Shown in pieces: positions 23,526 through 35,029 of a stretch of DNA of 64,000 bases (the first letter of the stretch is position 1; every line of letters starts with the position of its first letter). A model generated the notes under the pieces. That model had not been told where the DNA came from and did no database searches. It saw nothing but the letters and a program-made list of their open reading frames with translations. Origin of the DNA: Amoebophrya sp. A120 (lineage: Eukaryota > Sar > Dinophyceae > Syndiniales > Amoebophryaceae); the NCBI GenBank assembly GCA_905178155.1, contig CAJINV010000004.1, positions 9,940,385-10,004,384 on the forward strand. Direction: 5' to 3'. Both the position numbers and the translations under genes were made by a program.

Positions 23526-25544
23526 ATGGAGCATTCCCAGCACGGGGCCTCCGTGTCCTCCACGAGGCCTTCGCATGGAGGTGGCAGCCCGAGCGGGGAC
23601 AAGAAGAGAACGCAGCTGTTGTTCGATATGAGTCTCAAGCAGGGCGACCATGCCGCCGTGTTTCTGCATGGCGAGAGCTACAAAGGCGAGTGGCTGAACG
23701 ACAGAAAGCACGGCTACGGGGTGTTCACATACAAGGACGGTAGGAAAGTTTTTGTCATGCAGGAACAGATGACATATTCGCATGGTCTGAGTTGAAACTA
23801 CAACCCTACATTGTCTCTATTTGCACACATTTTCACCACAGGCGGCAGCAAATATGAAGGGCAGTTTGCACACAACAAGAGAGAAGGCGAAGGAGTCCTG
23901 TGGATGGCAGAGGGAAAACTAAAGATGCGAAAGGAATACATCGGCGTATGGAAAAACGACAAGAGGCACGGGAAAGGTATTTTTATTCTAGTGGATTCGA
24001 TGAGACAGAGAAAGTAGAACATTACTTGTCATGCAGAAGACGATGAAAGCCAGCAACTGCAATAGCAATACTACTGGTAGTACCAAGACGAGGTCAATTT
24101 GGTTTTGGTTTGTGCTGCAACAACACACTGACAATTTGAATTTTCCACTCGAAACCATTGAAAAAAAGGCACCGCCTTTTACCCGCATGGCGAGTGTTAC
24201 CAAGGCGAGTGGCAAGACAACAAGAGACATGGAGAAGGGCAAATGAAGTACAAGGACGGGTCACTTTATGTAGGGCAGTGGTTCGACGACGTCAGGACAG
24301 GCTACGGTACATTTTCATTTTGTTTAGCCGTGTTATTCAGGATTTGCATGACAGAGTCGGCCTGTAAAAACAAAAAGTCATCACACCAACACAACAATAA
24401 AAACAGGTCACCTAACAAAGGGAAACGGCGACGTATACGAGGGCTATTGGGTGAAGGACGCGAGGGAAGGCGGGGGCAGTTACTTCTACAAGTCCACCGG
24501 AAAAGTGTATGTGGGCGAGTGGGCAGCAGACCAACCCATCGCAGGGTCCTTCCAGCAGGCTTTAAAAAATCCAGCGGAGCCAGGTACAACAAAAATAATC
24601 TTTCGTAGACGTACAAATGGATGCTGAATCTCTGTCATGGGAATGCGAAAGGCACAGTGAGTTATTTCTCATGCAAGTTACTCCAACAAAGATAAACACA
24701 AACTTGAAAATAAACCGAGGTGTCCTCCCCGTGACCAACATCGTCCCGAACCTCCAGCTCCAGGATTCGGAAGAGGTGCTCGAGACCGCCCTCCAGCACG
24801 TTCGTGCCAGCAGGCTGCTTTTCCGCGCCGCGCACACCCCACTGGAAAAACTGTACCCGAACACCGCAGATTTGCAACAACTGAAGCAAGCGTTTGCGGC
24901 TTTATCCCCGGACCAACTGGCGAACCAATTTCACGCGGTGGTCACTACGCACCTGGAAATCCTCCCACCGACAAGTTCGAAGACAAAGTTAGACGCCGTC
25001 GTCGCCTATCAAATGTAAAAATGTCTGGGTCTGGAAGGTTGGAACTTGTGATGCTAACTTTGGACTCTCAAAAAAACTGCATTGCATGACCACCAAGAGG
25101 AGTCTAGTTTGTGCTACGCAGGGAGGGCATTTGTCATGCGGAGTAGACATCAGGAAGCGAAGCCCTCTAAAAATCTGTGATGCTAGGTTGCGCATTACAG
25201 ATATCCTGGGTTATGCGAAATATGCATGACAAACCCGGAAACATTCCAGACCCAGACATTTTTGCATTTGATATCGCGAAAATGTTTTTGTTGCTCGGGC
25301 AGGTGGACACGGACCGGTGGGAATTTCCGGTTTTCGCTAAAATCGTCGCTGATATGCTTTGTAATATTGCCATGATCTTTTTATTTATTCGGGAGTACAA
25401 TTTTGTATGTAGTGCGCAAGTTCTTGTGCGCCTACAAGGGCGACTGTGCAACATTTTGCATGCTTATGCATGTACACGTTGAGCGACTTCATGGTGATTT
25501 TGCAAAGGATAGCGCTTCTAGTGGACCAGGCGCCGACGTTTTGA
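23526..25544 (+). CDS. MORN-repeat protein, 350 aa, 7 exons
   Basis: Exons 23526-23739, 23842-23976, 24169-24306, 24407-24583, 24720-25006, 25279-25352 and 25517-25544. Seven MORN repeats of about 23 residues (Y.G.W....HG.G pattern) span residues about 50-215. The region after about 220 is helical and lacks MORN motifs; I cannot assign it. The first four introns are GT-AG, all in phase 1 after a G|GT junction, and exons 2 and 3 are 135 and 138 nt, about two MORN units each, which fits growth by exon duplication. The last two introns are TAT...ATA elements. In alveolates MORN proteins act in membrane-cortex, flagellar and budding structures, so a cytoskeletal or membrane-tether role is plausible. 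An in-frame GTG lies upstream, but ATG 23526 is the first ATG. Confidence 0.82.
25007..25273 (+). mobile_element. Introner element, family B
   Basis: MORN intron 5, 267 bp. GTCTGGGTCTGGAAG ends; tips TATCAAATG and CATTTGATA. Duplication TCGCC/TCGCG. Confidence 0.87.
25353..25511. mobile_element. Introner-like element, unassigned family
   Basis: MORN intron 6, 159 bp. TATGCTTTGTAATATTGCC pairs with the complement of TATCCTTTGCAAAATCACC. Flanking 5-mers GCTGA/GCGCT are weak. Removing it gives a short last exon; reading through instead adds 40 residues before a stop. Confidence 0.55.
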
Positions 25545-26457
25545 GCATAGGAATCGGACTTCTTGAACAACTATTTGGAGAGGAAGAAAACCAAAAAGAA
25601 AGACGAGAGTCGTGTTACTGTCCTACAAAGACAGTTGTGATTGTCTAATATCGTGAGAAAACTACTACACCAATTTTGAGGAATCCATTCGAGAAAACAT
25701 CATTCTAGCAGATGAAAGCAATTTCGATTGCGAGAGCAGATATTGTTTGAGTTTATACACTTTAGCAGGTCGCGCAGGGGCTCCGACGGACGTGGAGTAT
25801 GTGGAGTTGTCGGGGTTGTATTAGTATTTGCGACGAGAATATGGTTGTGGAAGAATAAGAAATGTTTTGTACAATAGCAAAATGATACACGCGACGAACT
25901 ACTTGCGTAATTCTTGTGCACTGAAAGATTTGGAATTGAAATAAGATTTGAAGAAAAATTCAAGCATGGCAAATACCATTAAGGAGGCTCGTGGTTTTGG
26001 CCTGTTGCCATTTGTCGCACGTGGTTCTGTCGTCTTCTGGGAGAAATTCGGATTTTCGTTAGCGCGAGGGTCGTGCAGTTCTAGCACTTCTGTCGGGAAC
26101 AGTCACGGAGCGAGCTCGCACGAGTGTACTCTTGTTGTTGACCACGTCGACGAGGAGACGAGTTTTGACAAGACTTCGCATCGGCGACCTCCTGCCAGCT
26201 TCGCGGATTTCCGGCACCGGTAATTCGTGGGTCGTGAAAGTAGCAACAATGACCACGTACAATTTCACTTTGCTCGCACATTCACTACCAGTAGCTCCAA
26301 ATCGCACTTTCAGCATGTGTTGCTTGCAAATCGCACCAAAGTTAATAAAGTAACCGGACTCGTCAGTTTTGCAAGCAACGACTCATCCTAGCTTTCCGAA
26401 GTTCGAAACACAAAAACCCCGCGGTAGGAAGTAAGTACTACTACCAAAAGAGGAAAA
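25545..26457. other. Intergenic
   Basis: About 0.9 kb. The 25948-26223 ORF has no recognisable features. Nothing else supported. Confidence 0.45.
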
Positions 26458-28121
26458 ATGAAGGGTCAAATGAAGGGAGGCGCCAGGCCGGAAACGGCGG
26501 CGAACAAGGGCGGTGTGCATCCCGCGGTGCAAGCAGCCGCCGCGGTTGCCGAGAAGGTCGCGGAGAAGGTTGCCGTCCCTCCGTCTGTGCCGAGCAAGCC
26601 CTCGGCCGTGATCGACGCTGCTGCTGCGGTTGGGCCGCAGAACTGGTTTGACACAATCACATCGGATCCGCTGTCTATGAGAGTGCACAACTCCCCCTCC
26701 CTCTCATTTCTCATGCAAAATACCAAATCAGGGCTGTCACTCTCACTGTGGCTGTGCCTCTTGGCACTGTTAGCATGACAAACTCCGGAAGCCCAGACTA
26801 CAGTACTACAATCCAGTGTAAACTTGTCATGCAGAACCGGCATTCTTGCTGATGCTTGTATTGCCGCTCATGCTACACAAACGAGCGAGGGGGAGGGGGA
26901 GGTGTGCACTGTCATACTGTCCCGGGTTTTCGATCTCGCGGTGATTTTCATCGTGTTCGGGTTCTGCGTCCATATGCAAATGTAAATTCACATACACCTG
27001 GTGACATCATGAGGTGCACATCTACAGCTGCACATCTACAGTCGCATAGACAAAACTCGATAGCAGGAACGCTCGCTGACAAGCATGAGAAATTGTAATT
27101 GTCTTTCTAGAGTTCATCTTTGTCTACTTAGGCTAGAAGTGGTGAACAGATTTATCTTTTATGTAGTTTTTGTACGTGTACGTCGTCGGTCGTGAATTTG
27201 TATTGCATACCTCACACGTATATCGAGTACAGTATGGACAAGGAAAAGGGGGAGCTGCCGGAAGAAGCGGAGCGGGACGTGGAGAAAGAAGACAAGGGAA
27301 CGACGAAATCTGGGTATAAATGTTTCTTTCGAATTCAAATGCAATGCTCGCATGACAACTATGGATTCTATTCGATGCTTTCGCATGACAAAGAAATCCA
27401 AAACGAGATGTTGTAAAAAAAATTATCAGTTGGATGAAAGTTTTCGGGCTCGTGCTTTTCGCAGTGATCGGGTGGGAATACCGCGGTTGCTTCTCCTGCG
27501 CCATCCAGGAATACTCGAGTATTTCTTTACTTACTTAGATAGGTTACGAAGAAGTTTTTCCGATTTCACCGCAGATGTGATTAAAGGTCGGTCCGCATGA
27601 GGACAACGACAATTTTCACTTTGTTCTACACATGCACATCAATGGACGTTCATTGCATGTTGACACTGGCATCGTATTCATCAAATTCAAATCAGCCGTG
27701 TGCAAGCTGTGGTTCCAGACGTTTTTTTCCATGGTGGGGCCGGTGTTTGAAAACTTTGTATGGCGTTCTCAAACGTTACATTCTCAACTGTTACCCGATT
27801 TGTCATGCAAAAGGAACATCAAGCCCCACATACATTCACATTGTGAAGCTACTTCGCATGACAAATTTCGGAAAAGCTAAACAGCATGGGTGTCTGTGCC
27901 GCATTTGTAATGCAGCAAGAGTTGCAAGCTCCGGCCTTTCCCTTTTGCCATTCTTGCATCACAAATCCATGTAACTACAGTTGAGAGTGTAACAGTTGAG
28001 AGCGCCATACTTTGTCTCTGAAGCGTCGAAGAAAAATCCGTATGAAGTGGCGACTGCGGTCTCGGTGATTGCGGGCGGGGCCGTCTTGCTCTGGGCATTC
28101 AAGACGCGGAAGGGCAAGTAA
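26458..28121 (+). CDS. Small two-helix membrane protein, 193 aa, 6 exons
   Basis: Exons 26458-26675, 26922-26972, 27215-27313, 27543-27586, 27696-27758 and 28015-28121. The N-terminal 65 residues are Ala/Lys/Val-rich with a repeated AEKVAEKV segment. A hydrophobic helix (RVFDLAVIFIVFGFCVH, about 73-90) follows, then an acidic Glu/Lys-rich loop, an amphipathic stretch (FTADVIKAVCKLWFQTFF), and a C-terminal membrane helix (about 165-188) ending in a basic tail KTRKGK. Introns 1, 2 and 5 are TAT...ATA elements; introns 3 and 4 are GT-AG and their boundaries are the least certain part of the model. I do not recognise the family. Two membrane anchors around a charged loop would suit an organelle membrane protein, but this is inference. 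Confidence 0.62.
26676..26916 (-). mobile_element. Introner element, family D, reverse orientation
   Basis: Intron 1 of the small membrane-protein gene, 241 bp. Same tips as the copies at 13158 and 13504 but the interior is inverted. Perfect duplication CTGTC. Confidence 0.88.
26973..27209. mobile_element. Introner-like element, unassigned family
   Basis: Intron 2 of the small membrane-protein gene, 237 bp. TATGCAAATGTAAATTCAC pairs with the complement of TATGCAATACAAATTCACG. Flanking 5-mers GTCCA/CCTCA are weak. Frame kept across ...FGFCV-HTYIEYS. Confidence 0.62.
27759..28009. mobile_element. Introner element, family I
   Basis: Intron 5 of the small membrane-protein gene, 251 bp. Long inverted ends: TATGGCG plus two copies of a TCTCAACTGTTAC-like unit on each side. 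Perfect duplication CTTTG. The interior contains TTTGTCATGC and GCATGACAAA. Confidence 0.85.
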
Positions 28122-29340
28122 GTGCGAAAGCGATTGTGGTGCTCGTCGGCTCGTCGCCATGTACTCGAAGCGAAGCATCAAAAGCTGGCTTCACATGCAA
28201 AAAGCTAAAACTAATGAGAAAGATGTGAAAATTTCTCTGCCGCCCAAAGGACTGACAAGTTTCAAAAATGCAGTTGCAGTTTCCAGGATAGTACTGTCTT
28301 AGATGAATTTACAATAGAATACAGCAGATTTGAACTCGTCCTCCAACCTACTACTTGTTTGAGTTTGTAAATATACCAGCCTCCAATGAACTCAAAGTTG
28401 AATTAGGCGCCACGACCTGTTACCCGACCCGCCGCGTACAGTACACAGTAAGTGCCTGGATAATCCGTTCCTCACCTATTTGAACTAACCTTTGACGCAA
28501 CTACAGCTTGCCACTAGAAGTAGAAGATCCAGAACAAATTATGAGAACAGCAGGAAGATCAAGATAGTGGCGCCAGCACCCGAATCATGCTTTTAATTTA
28601 AGCATGATGGGGTCAAGACAAAGTCAGAGAAGAGTATTTGTCTACAACCGTTGCCGACAGAAGATACGTTGTGGTTTTTCTTACTTCTATTGCCGCTCCG
28701 AAGATGAAGGCTCTACCAATTTCAATTTGAAAATAACTCGACAGAAAAGGTGCGGTTGTAGCTTCTTGTTATGTTCGTGAGTGTGCACTTAGATGAGCAG
28801 CTGATGCACAATGCCGGCGAAGGTGGAGAAAGGTCACAGTCACACAGAAAACACGTCAATGAGACGCTGCCTCTTCCGAAGAAGACGAGGCGGGCGAAGA
28901 TCTTCTAGTTGCTAATATCGTGGCCAGTACCCAGCGTGCTTAACGACTACGAAAGTCAGTAGCAAGCTAAAAAAGGCAAAGGAGCAGATCAACTACATCA
29001 TGGCCCTGAACTCGAGCTAAGCAGTTGGTTGTTTATTTTTTATCTGTATTGGTATTTCTATTTCGACGACCGCAATGCGTTGTTCATCTTTATTCGGTGT
29101 TTGTTAACACCACGTTGACGCTCTAATTTCTCGTCATGCCTTTTTTTCTTCCAGTTCCACTGATTTTCTGCGATTCACGTAGCGAGGCTGAAAGTAAAGG
29201 CTCATTTGTTTCGAACAAACAAACAGCATACGAGTCATCAACTTCAACCTCGTACTACAACTAAAAGTATGTCCTAGAGCAAAATCTGCCACACAAGTGC
29301 CTCAATATCAATAAACAAGTATATAAAAGAGTTGTCTACG
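28122..29340. other. Intergenic
   Basis: About 1.2 kb with almost no ORF. No repeat or RNA gene recognised. The 3' end includes the 5' UTR of the next gene. Confidence 0.5.
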
Positions 29341-32300
29341 ATGGTGAATCGGAATCGCGCAGCAAAAGACCAGAAGAAGGCGAGGGCACTGGGACAGCAG
29401 TTGGATTCGTCGGTGGCGAAGGACTTGCAGCACCAACTGCTATCTAGTCAGCTAGAATTTCCGTGGCAAGTAGCACTTGCCCTTGTGCACTTTGTGGTAG
29501 CTGTGGACGACCCGAGGTTCGGCCGAGAAGGAGATCGGGAAGCGCTGCGGGCACTCCTGCGCAGATACAAGGAGATATGCGGAAAGCTTCCTACTTTTTG
29601 CGACTACTTCTGGATCGGTTTCCTGGAGGATAAGTTTTCTATTTTCAGCACGCACTGGTGCAACGGTCACGTGGGCTTCCTCACGAACTATCTGGAGGAC
29701 CCCGCGTTTCTCGACACGCTGCGCGCCGAGTTCGATTGGCAGCCACAACCGCAAAAATATCACGAAGGCGGGGACAGTAAGAATAGTTGTTGGTGGGCCA
29801 CGGGGCTCTCCCTTCGGTGGACCCTGATTGCTATTGCGTGTTCGCAATACGAGTTTGGGTTCAGTCCGGGTTTGGTCCATTGGCTGCTCACAGATGGAGG
29901 TGAGGGTACGGACATCACGCACGAGTGTGATGCGACATATTTGGATGCTGCCCGAAACTGCACCTTGCTGCACATCTTGCCCCGTCTCCATCATATCGGC
30001 GGGGTTTCCGATTTCGCGTCATTTTCAGGGATGATGGTTACTCATGGGCGTGACTCCGCAGGAAGTGTTGTGCAAGAAAGTGCTGCGCTAAGACTGCCTG
30101 GCACTTCTACAGCAGCGACACCATCTCGCGCAGCAGCTTCAGGGGGCAGTGACACAGGGCACGCGGCATCGTCGGACGTTGCAGGAGAAGGAGTCGAAGC
30201 TGCTACCACGATGATTGATACCGCGTTGGGGCTCCTAGAGTTTCTTCTGAAAAAGCACCCGGCGCCCCGGGGGTGTGTCGATGTCCGTGGCTGCGGAGAT
30301 CGCCGCACCCCGATGCACCACGCCGGATTTTTGAATAATGCAGCGGCGACGCGAATGTTGTTGGAGCACGGGGCCTCCATCGCCGCCCGAGATGCGGGGG
30401 GCTTCCTCCCGCATCATTACATGGAGCACGCTGATGTCGTTGGAAGAATGGTGGAGCGAAAACTAGGAGCCAAGACCAAGCCATCTGCCCCTGCTGAAAT
30501 GCAGCGCGTGCTTGTTGGTTCACAGCAGGCGCAGGCATTCCTTGCGCTGAAGCGCGAGGAGACTGGTGAGGCGCAAGGCGGGCGTGGCGAGGATGCAATG
30601 CCTCCTGCAGTGAGGCTGGCGTGTAGCATATTCGAGGGCATCAGCATGTCTAGCAAAAATTCCCAAGGCTCTGAAGAGCACAAGAGCGTCAGCAAAGGCG
30701 GAGCGACTGCGCAACTTCCTGCTATTTCGGTCTCTGCGTTGCTTTTTGGCTGCTCGCAAAAAAAAGTTGAGGAGGATGGCAAGGGAACGTTCGTTCGCGC
30801 TCTCTTTCATGTGACCACGCAGCCTGAGTACGCGGCCCAGCTTCTTGGAAGCCTCATCACCAAGCTGCAGAAGGACCTGGATTCGGCGTGTGGCTCGAGA
30901 AGGGCGGGGCAGAATGAAAAAAGCACTGGAAGCCACAGCCTTTCAGAGGATATATTCCTCGGCTCCTCGTCCGATGGTGGTGCCGAGGACTCGAGCCGGT
31001 TCACTTGTGCAACGGTTGGTGTGGTGCAACGTGCTTTTTGCTGATCGAGAACAGCGATTAGAGCAGATTCTGAAACGGTACCACGATTCCGACATTCGCC
31101 ACGGCGAGCTGCTGGCGGCGGTGGTTGACGCTTTGTTGTCTTGCCAACTTCTCGATGTTGCATTCACAGAACGATGGGTTCAGGGCCTGATCGAGGAGTC
31201 GAAGCGGCATTTGCTGCGCGAGCGCAAGACGAGGAAACGTGTGGGGAGCGCCACGTCCTCACGCACGCACGCTACGTCGTTCGTGCCCCGTTTAGAAGAC
31301 GGAGATGAAGAACCGCAAAGTCGAGCATCGCAATTGTGCGCCGTAGCCTGTATGGCCAACTCCACCTTCGCATTCTGGATAAAAAACGACAAAATCGATT
31401 GTCTTCGGTCCCTGGAGCAAGGCGTGCAGTACTCCGGTGGCAGTATCGACGCGTCGAATCTGCCCGACAGTGTGATCCAATTTCTGAAGTCACTGGTTGC
31501 GGATCCCCATGTGCATCCCCACGAACGAAAACGCGCTGAGAAGTTACTCGGCAGTGAAAAGAAATGTAATTTGCTGGACCGAACGTCTGTCGCATTCGGC
31601 GGGTATAACTTTAGCGACCTCGAGCGGCGCTGCAGTGAGAAGGTCGGAGTTTCTTTCCAGGAGCTGGTCGACGACAACGCTGGCTCGACCCATGCTGCGC
31701 TCGTGAAAATAATGGACCTCGATCTGCGGGCGAAACCGAAAACCGGGACGAAGTGGTCGTCTGGTGCCAGCGTGAACACTGCGCAAACACCATCTTCGTC
31801 AACCGCACCTGCGGGCGGGGACCAGCTCGCCGCTGGTATGCGGGAGAGTCTCCGCGAGGTCAGCAAATTGGCGGAGTTCGCCTCGCGACACGGACACCAG
31901 GCATTTCGGACCAAAAGTCTGTCGCAACAACACGACGAGCTGGCAGGAAGAATGCGCGCGATCAACCTGTTTCGCTTTCACCCTGGTGGCCGCGTCGTCG
32001 ACCTTACTGGCGAGGAAATTGACACCTACCATCGTTTGAAGGAGCAGCGATGGGAAGTGATTGAAAAGCTTTACGCGGAACAGTTGCAGGCTTTGCGCAC
32101 CGAAGAACATCGCGGCACGTCGGTGGCAGCATCTCAAACTACGTCTGCTGGGGCAGCTGCACTTCCACTCTCTCACAGCGATCGCGAACCGACAGACCCT
32201 CAGGTTGAGATTGGATTGAAAGAGCGAGGTCAAGAAAGGGCTAGCACGACTTGCAAAGAAACTAGTACCTCCCCAACATTCTGCACGCGCACGACATGCA

Positions 32301-34225
32301 CGAAAGGGCGAAAAGCGAAGAAAAAGCGAAGCTCCGTCGACGAAACTGAAACTGGCAGAAAACGCGTCGATGCTGTAATGCTTGTCGCTGACACCATCAA
32401 GGCGAAGCAGGAACACAGATATCGCATCAAATGTATGCTCTACGATACGTTGCATTTCTACAAGCGCACTTTCATGCTTCCATCCGTCGAAACACTGATG
32501 GTGGGAGAGGGAGTTACTTCGAACGCGGCCGACACATTGGATCACGGCAAGACCCAGATCAGCTTCTGTCTGGATAAATGGGTCGACTTTATCGTAGACT
32601 GCGAAAACGATTCCTTTTTCCGCATCTGCCTGTTGTGGTTCTGGCCATGTAGTCCGAAGACGGACTTAGCTTGGAGCAGATTTGTTGAGGCAGCGCGTCA
32701 TGATCGCTCGAAAGGTGGAGCCCGTCGTGGCACCACGACCAGCGTAGATGCATCTGAAGATGACATCAGAGTCCGCCCCTGTGCGTTCGTGGACAGCACC
32801 AGAAATGATGAAGCTTTGCGCGAGCGACTGGATTCGGAATTGGCCTCCTGTATGTACGCGTGGCGGAACTTGCTGGCTGGGCGATTCCGTGCTGCAGCTT
32901 CGGTGTGCCGCGACATCACGAAACACCTCAGACTGACGTGCCCGTCGGTGTTTCTCTGCGAGTGCTTTGCCTTGCTGATACTGCGCTGCCAGGTGCAGAC
33001 CGAGGAGGAGTTTGACGCAATCTCCCCGGGGAGAACCTGGTCCGACGCGGCAGCGGATTTGCGGGGGACAAAGGTCGGGAAAGCGGTCATTGTCCAACAA
33101 TTTTCCGAGACGCTCCGAACGCTCGACAGATACGCAGCTGCGGTGTGCCTGCTGCTCTACCGAAGTTCCAAAAGAAAGGCCATCTTGCACTTCGTCACGT
33201 CGGGAGACGAGATGTCGGCGGGCCCCGGTCGCTATCTCATCCAGCAAACGTTGTTCGCTGTTTGGGCGGTCGCCATGAAAGAACACTTCTGGGGAGACGC
33301 AGATAAGGGAATGGCCGAAGCAATGGCGCCGGCCGTTGAATCGTTTGAAGAACAGGTGGAACAACAAGGCAAGGACGAAATAAAAGGCACGAAAGCTACT
33401 GCAAAGTCGAAAGCGCAACGCGATTTCGAGAAGAAGAATGCCCTCGAGATTGCAACCCTTACGCGGCACGATGGCGTGTGGAACATCACGCCCGACCTGG
33501 TCGTGTATTCGCAAGATCCCCGAGTCAAGCGCATCTCGGATGACACCTTCGCAGCGATCCACCCGGATTTGGAGCTCTCCGATGAGCTGCGAGCCGAGTT
33601 TTCCGCTGCATTGGAGAAGGGTATGTGCGCGAAGCAACATAAGGCGAACGGAGTCAAGTTCCTTTCCAATGGCGTCGCGGAGCTGAAGATCAACGGAGAT
33701 ACCCGGCTCTGGACATCCACGAAGTACAAAGAACACAAGCAGGAAAGGTATGCTGTGCAGAAATCTCTATACCCCGCGACCAGACCTTTGAAAATGTCCA
33801 TGCACCTCTACATAGCAAAGAATGTTTTGTTTTTTTGCTGATTTCCATGGCACAATGAATTTGCATCTTTGTCTTTGAATTTTCCCGGGGTAGTTTTGAA
33901 CGTTTTTGCACAGGATATTTTTAAGGACGTCGATGACCCCCTGCAGGAAGCGAAAGTCCGCAAGACACTCTTGCTTTTCGATCATGAGGACAACCATGGT
34001 GGAGTGCGGCGGGCGGTAGAGCTTCAGAAGAGCGGTAATATGAAAGAGGTGCTGTGTGACCAACCGCAGCAGACCGACGAGGTGCGGTGTGGCGACATCA
34101 ACCGGAAAAAGGCAGAAGTTCGCAGCATTTTCAACAGCGTGATGACTGGGCGCCCGCGCTTTGTTCGGGATGCGCTAGGGATCGAGCCAGATGCGACGGT
34201 TGAAGAAGCGTGCCCGATTCAGTAA
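29341..34225 (+). CDS. Large ankyrin-containing protein, tandem paralogue 1
   Basis: The open frame from ATG 29341 runs to 31044. A second frame carries the homologous continuation from about 31.0 kb to 33748, then a last exon 33923-34225. Joining the frames needs a small intron or a +1 shift between about 30.85 and 31.04 kb; a 61-nt GT-AG intron at 30888-30948 would do it. Features: conserved N-terminal block (HFVVAVDDPRFG, LPTFCDYFWIG, LSLRWTLIAIACS, PGLVHWLLT), an ankyrin-like stretch at about 319-370 (RRTPMHHAG, MLLEHGAS), a disordered linker, and a conserved C-terminal block (CMYAWRNLLAG, VCRDITKHLRL, VVYSQDPRV, ANGVKF...AELKINGD, LLLFDHEDNH). The gene at 35030-40199 aligns along nearly its whole length. 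Function unknown. Confidence 0.68.
33749..33917. mobile_element. Introner-like element, family A relative
   Basis: Last intron of paralogue 1, 169 bp. TATGCTGTGCAGAAA at the left and the complement of TATCCTGTGCAAAAACG at the right, with further pairing at ACCCCG. Flanking 5-mers AAAGG/TTTTT do not match. The homologous position in paralogue 2 has no intron. Confidence 0.65.
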
Positions 34226-35029
34226 ATATTTTCGTAAACATAAAAAAAGCTTTCGCTGTCGTTCCCACCTTCTACTGTCTTCGCAGTTCCTAGCTACGGA
34301 ATCCAAGCAATATTCACATCAATACAACCTCGAGCTACAACTGCAGTATTCACACTCGATACTCATGTCAAGCTCAAGTTACAACTGGTGCGCAATTTTA
34401 TATTCCGTCGTTTCGTCTGACAACCTCGTCAGCGAGAATCTTCTACTTTTAGCGAAAACGACAAAAGATCTGAGCAGAGTCGCACTCTCCGTCTCCAAAG
34501 AGGACAGTGCGTAGTCCCACTTTCATTGACAGCGAAGGGTAGTTGTTTAATGAACAAGTACTCAAACGTCCGCCTCCGCGTCCCCTAGAATTTTCCCATT
34601 GGTACTATAATTTCGAGGTCGACTTTCAGTTCGAGCTTCATACTACCCCAAGCAGCAGCAGCCGCACGCTCGCGCAGCGTGTTCGACGTCTTCATCACAA
34701 AGCGGTAATGTCCTCTGACTGAAGATGAAAAAGAAGAAGATCATCATCAGATGCAAGAGCCCCATACAGATCCCTAGTGTCAGTCACAACATGATGGAGG
34801 GATGCAAAAAAAAATCCTGGTTGATCCGAAGTTCTCATACCGCGTTTTTTCCCTCAACGATTTGGCGTGCTGGTGTCGGTTTGGAGCACCACGACGTTTT
34901 GATTTACAGTGAGGAAGTAAAGAAGATCATGACGACTTCTCTTTTGTGCTGTGATGAATTTGCTTATGAATTTGTGCGTGCGTTTCGTGTCCGTCTTCTG
35001 CTTCTCCCTTTGTTGACATAAAGCTAAAG
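34226..35029. other. Spacer between tandem paralogues
   Basis: About 0.8 kb containing no supported gene. Probably the 3' UTR of paralogue 1 and the 5' UTR of paralogue 2. Confidence 0.5.

Noticed and set aside
27314-27542. Introner in intron 3 of the small membrane-protein gene (TATAAATG...TTAGATA)
   Set aside because: The two ends do not pair convincingly, whereas GT-AG boundaries give an open frame.
32666-33736. 356-aa ORF on the - strand
   Set aside because: Lies fully opposite the homology-supported frame of paralogue 1; a mirror of its codon bias. The same applies to 31799-32545 and 39438-40193.
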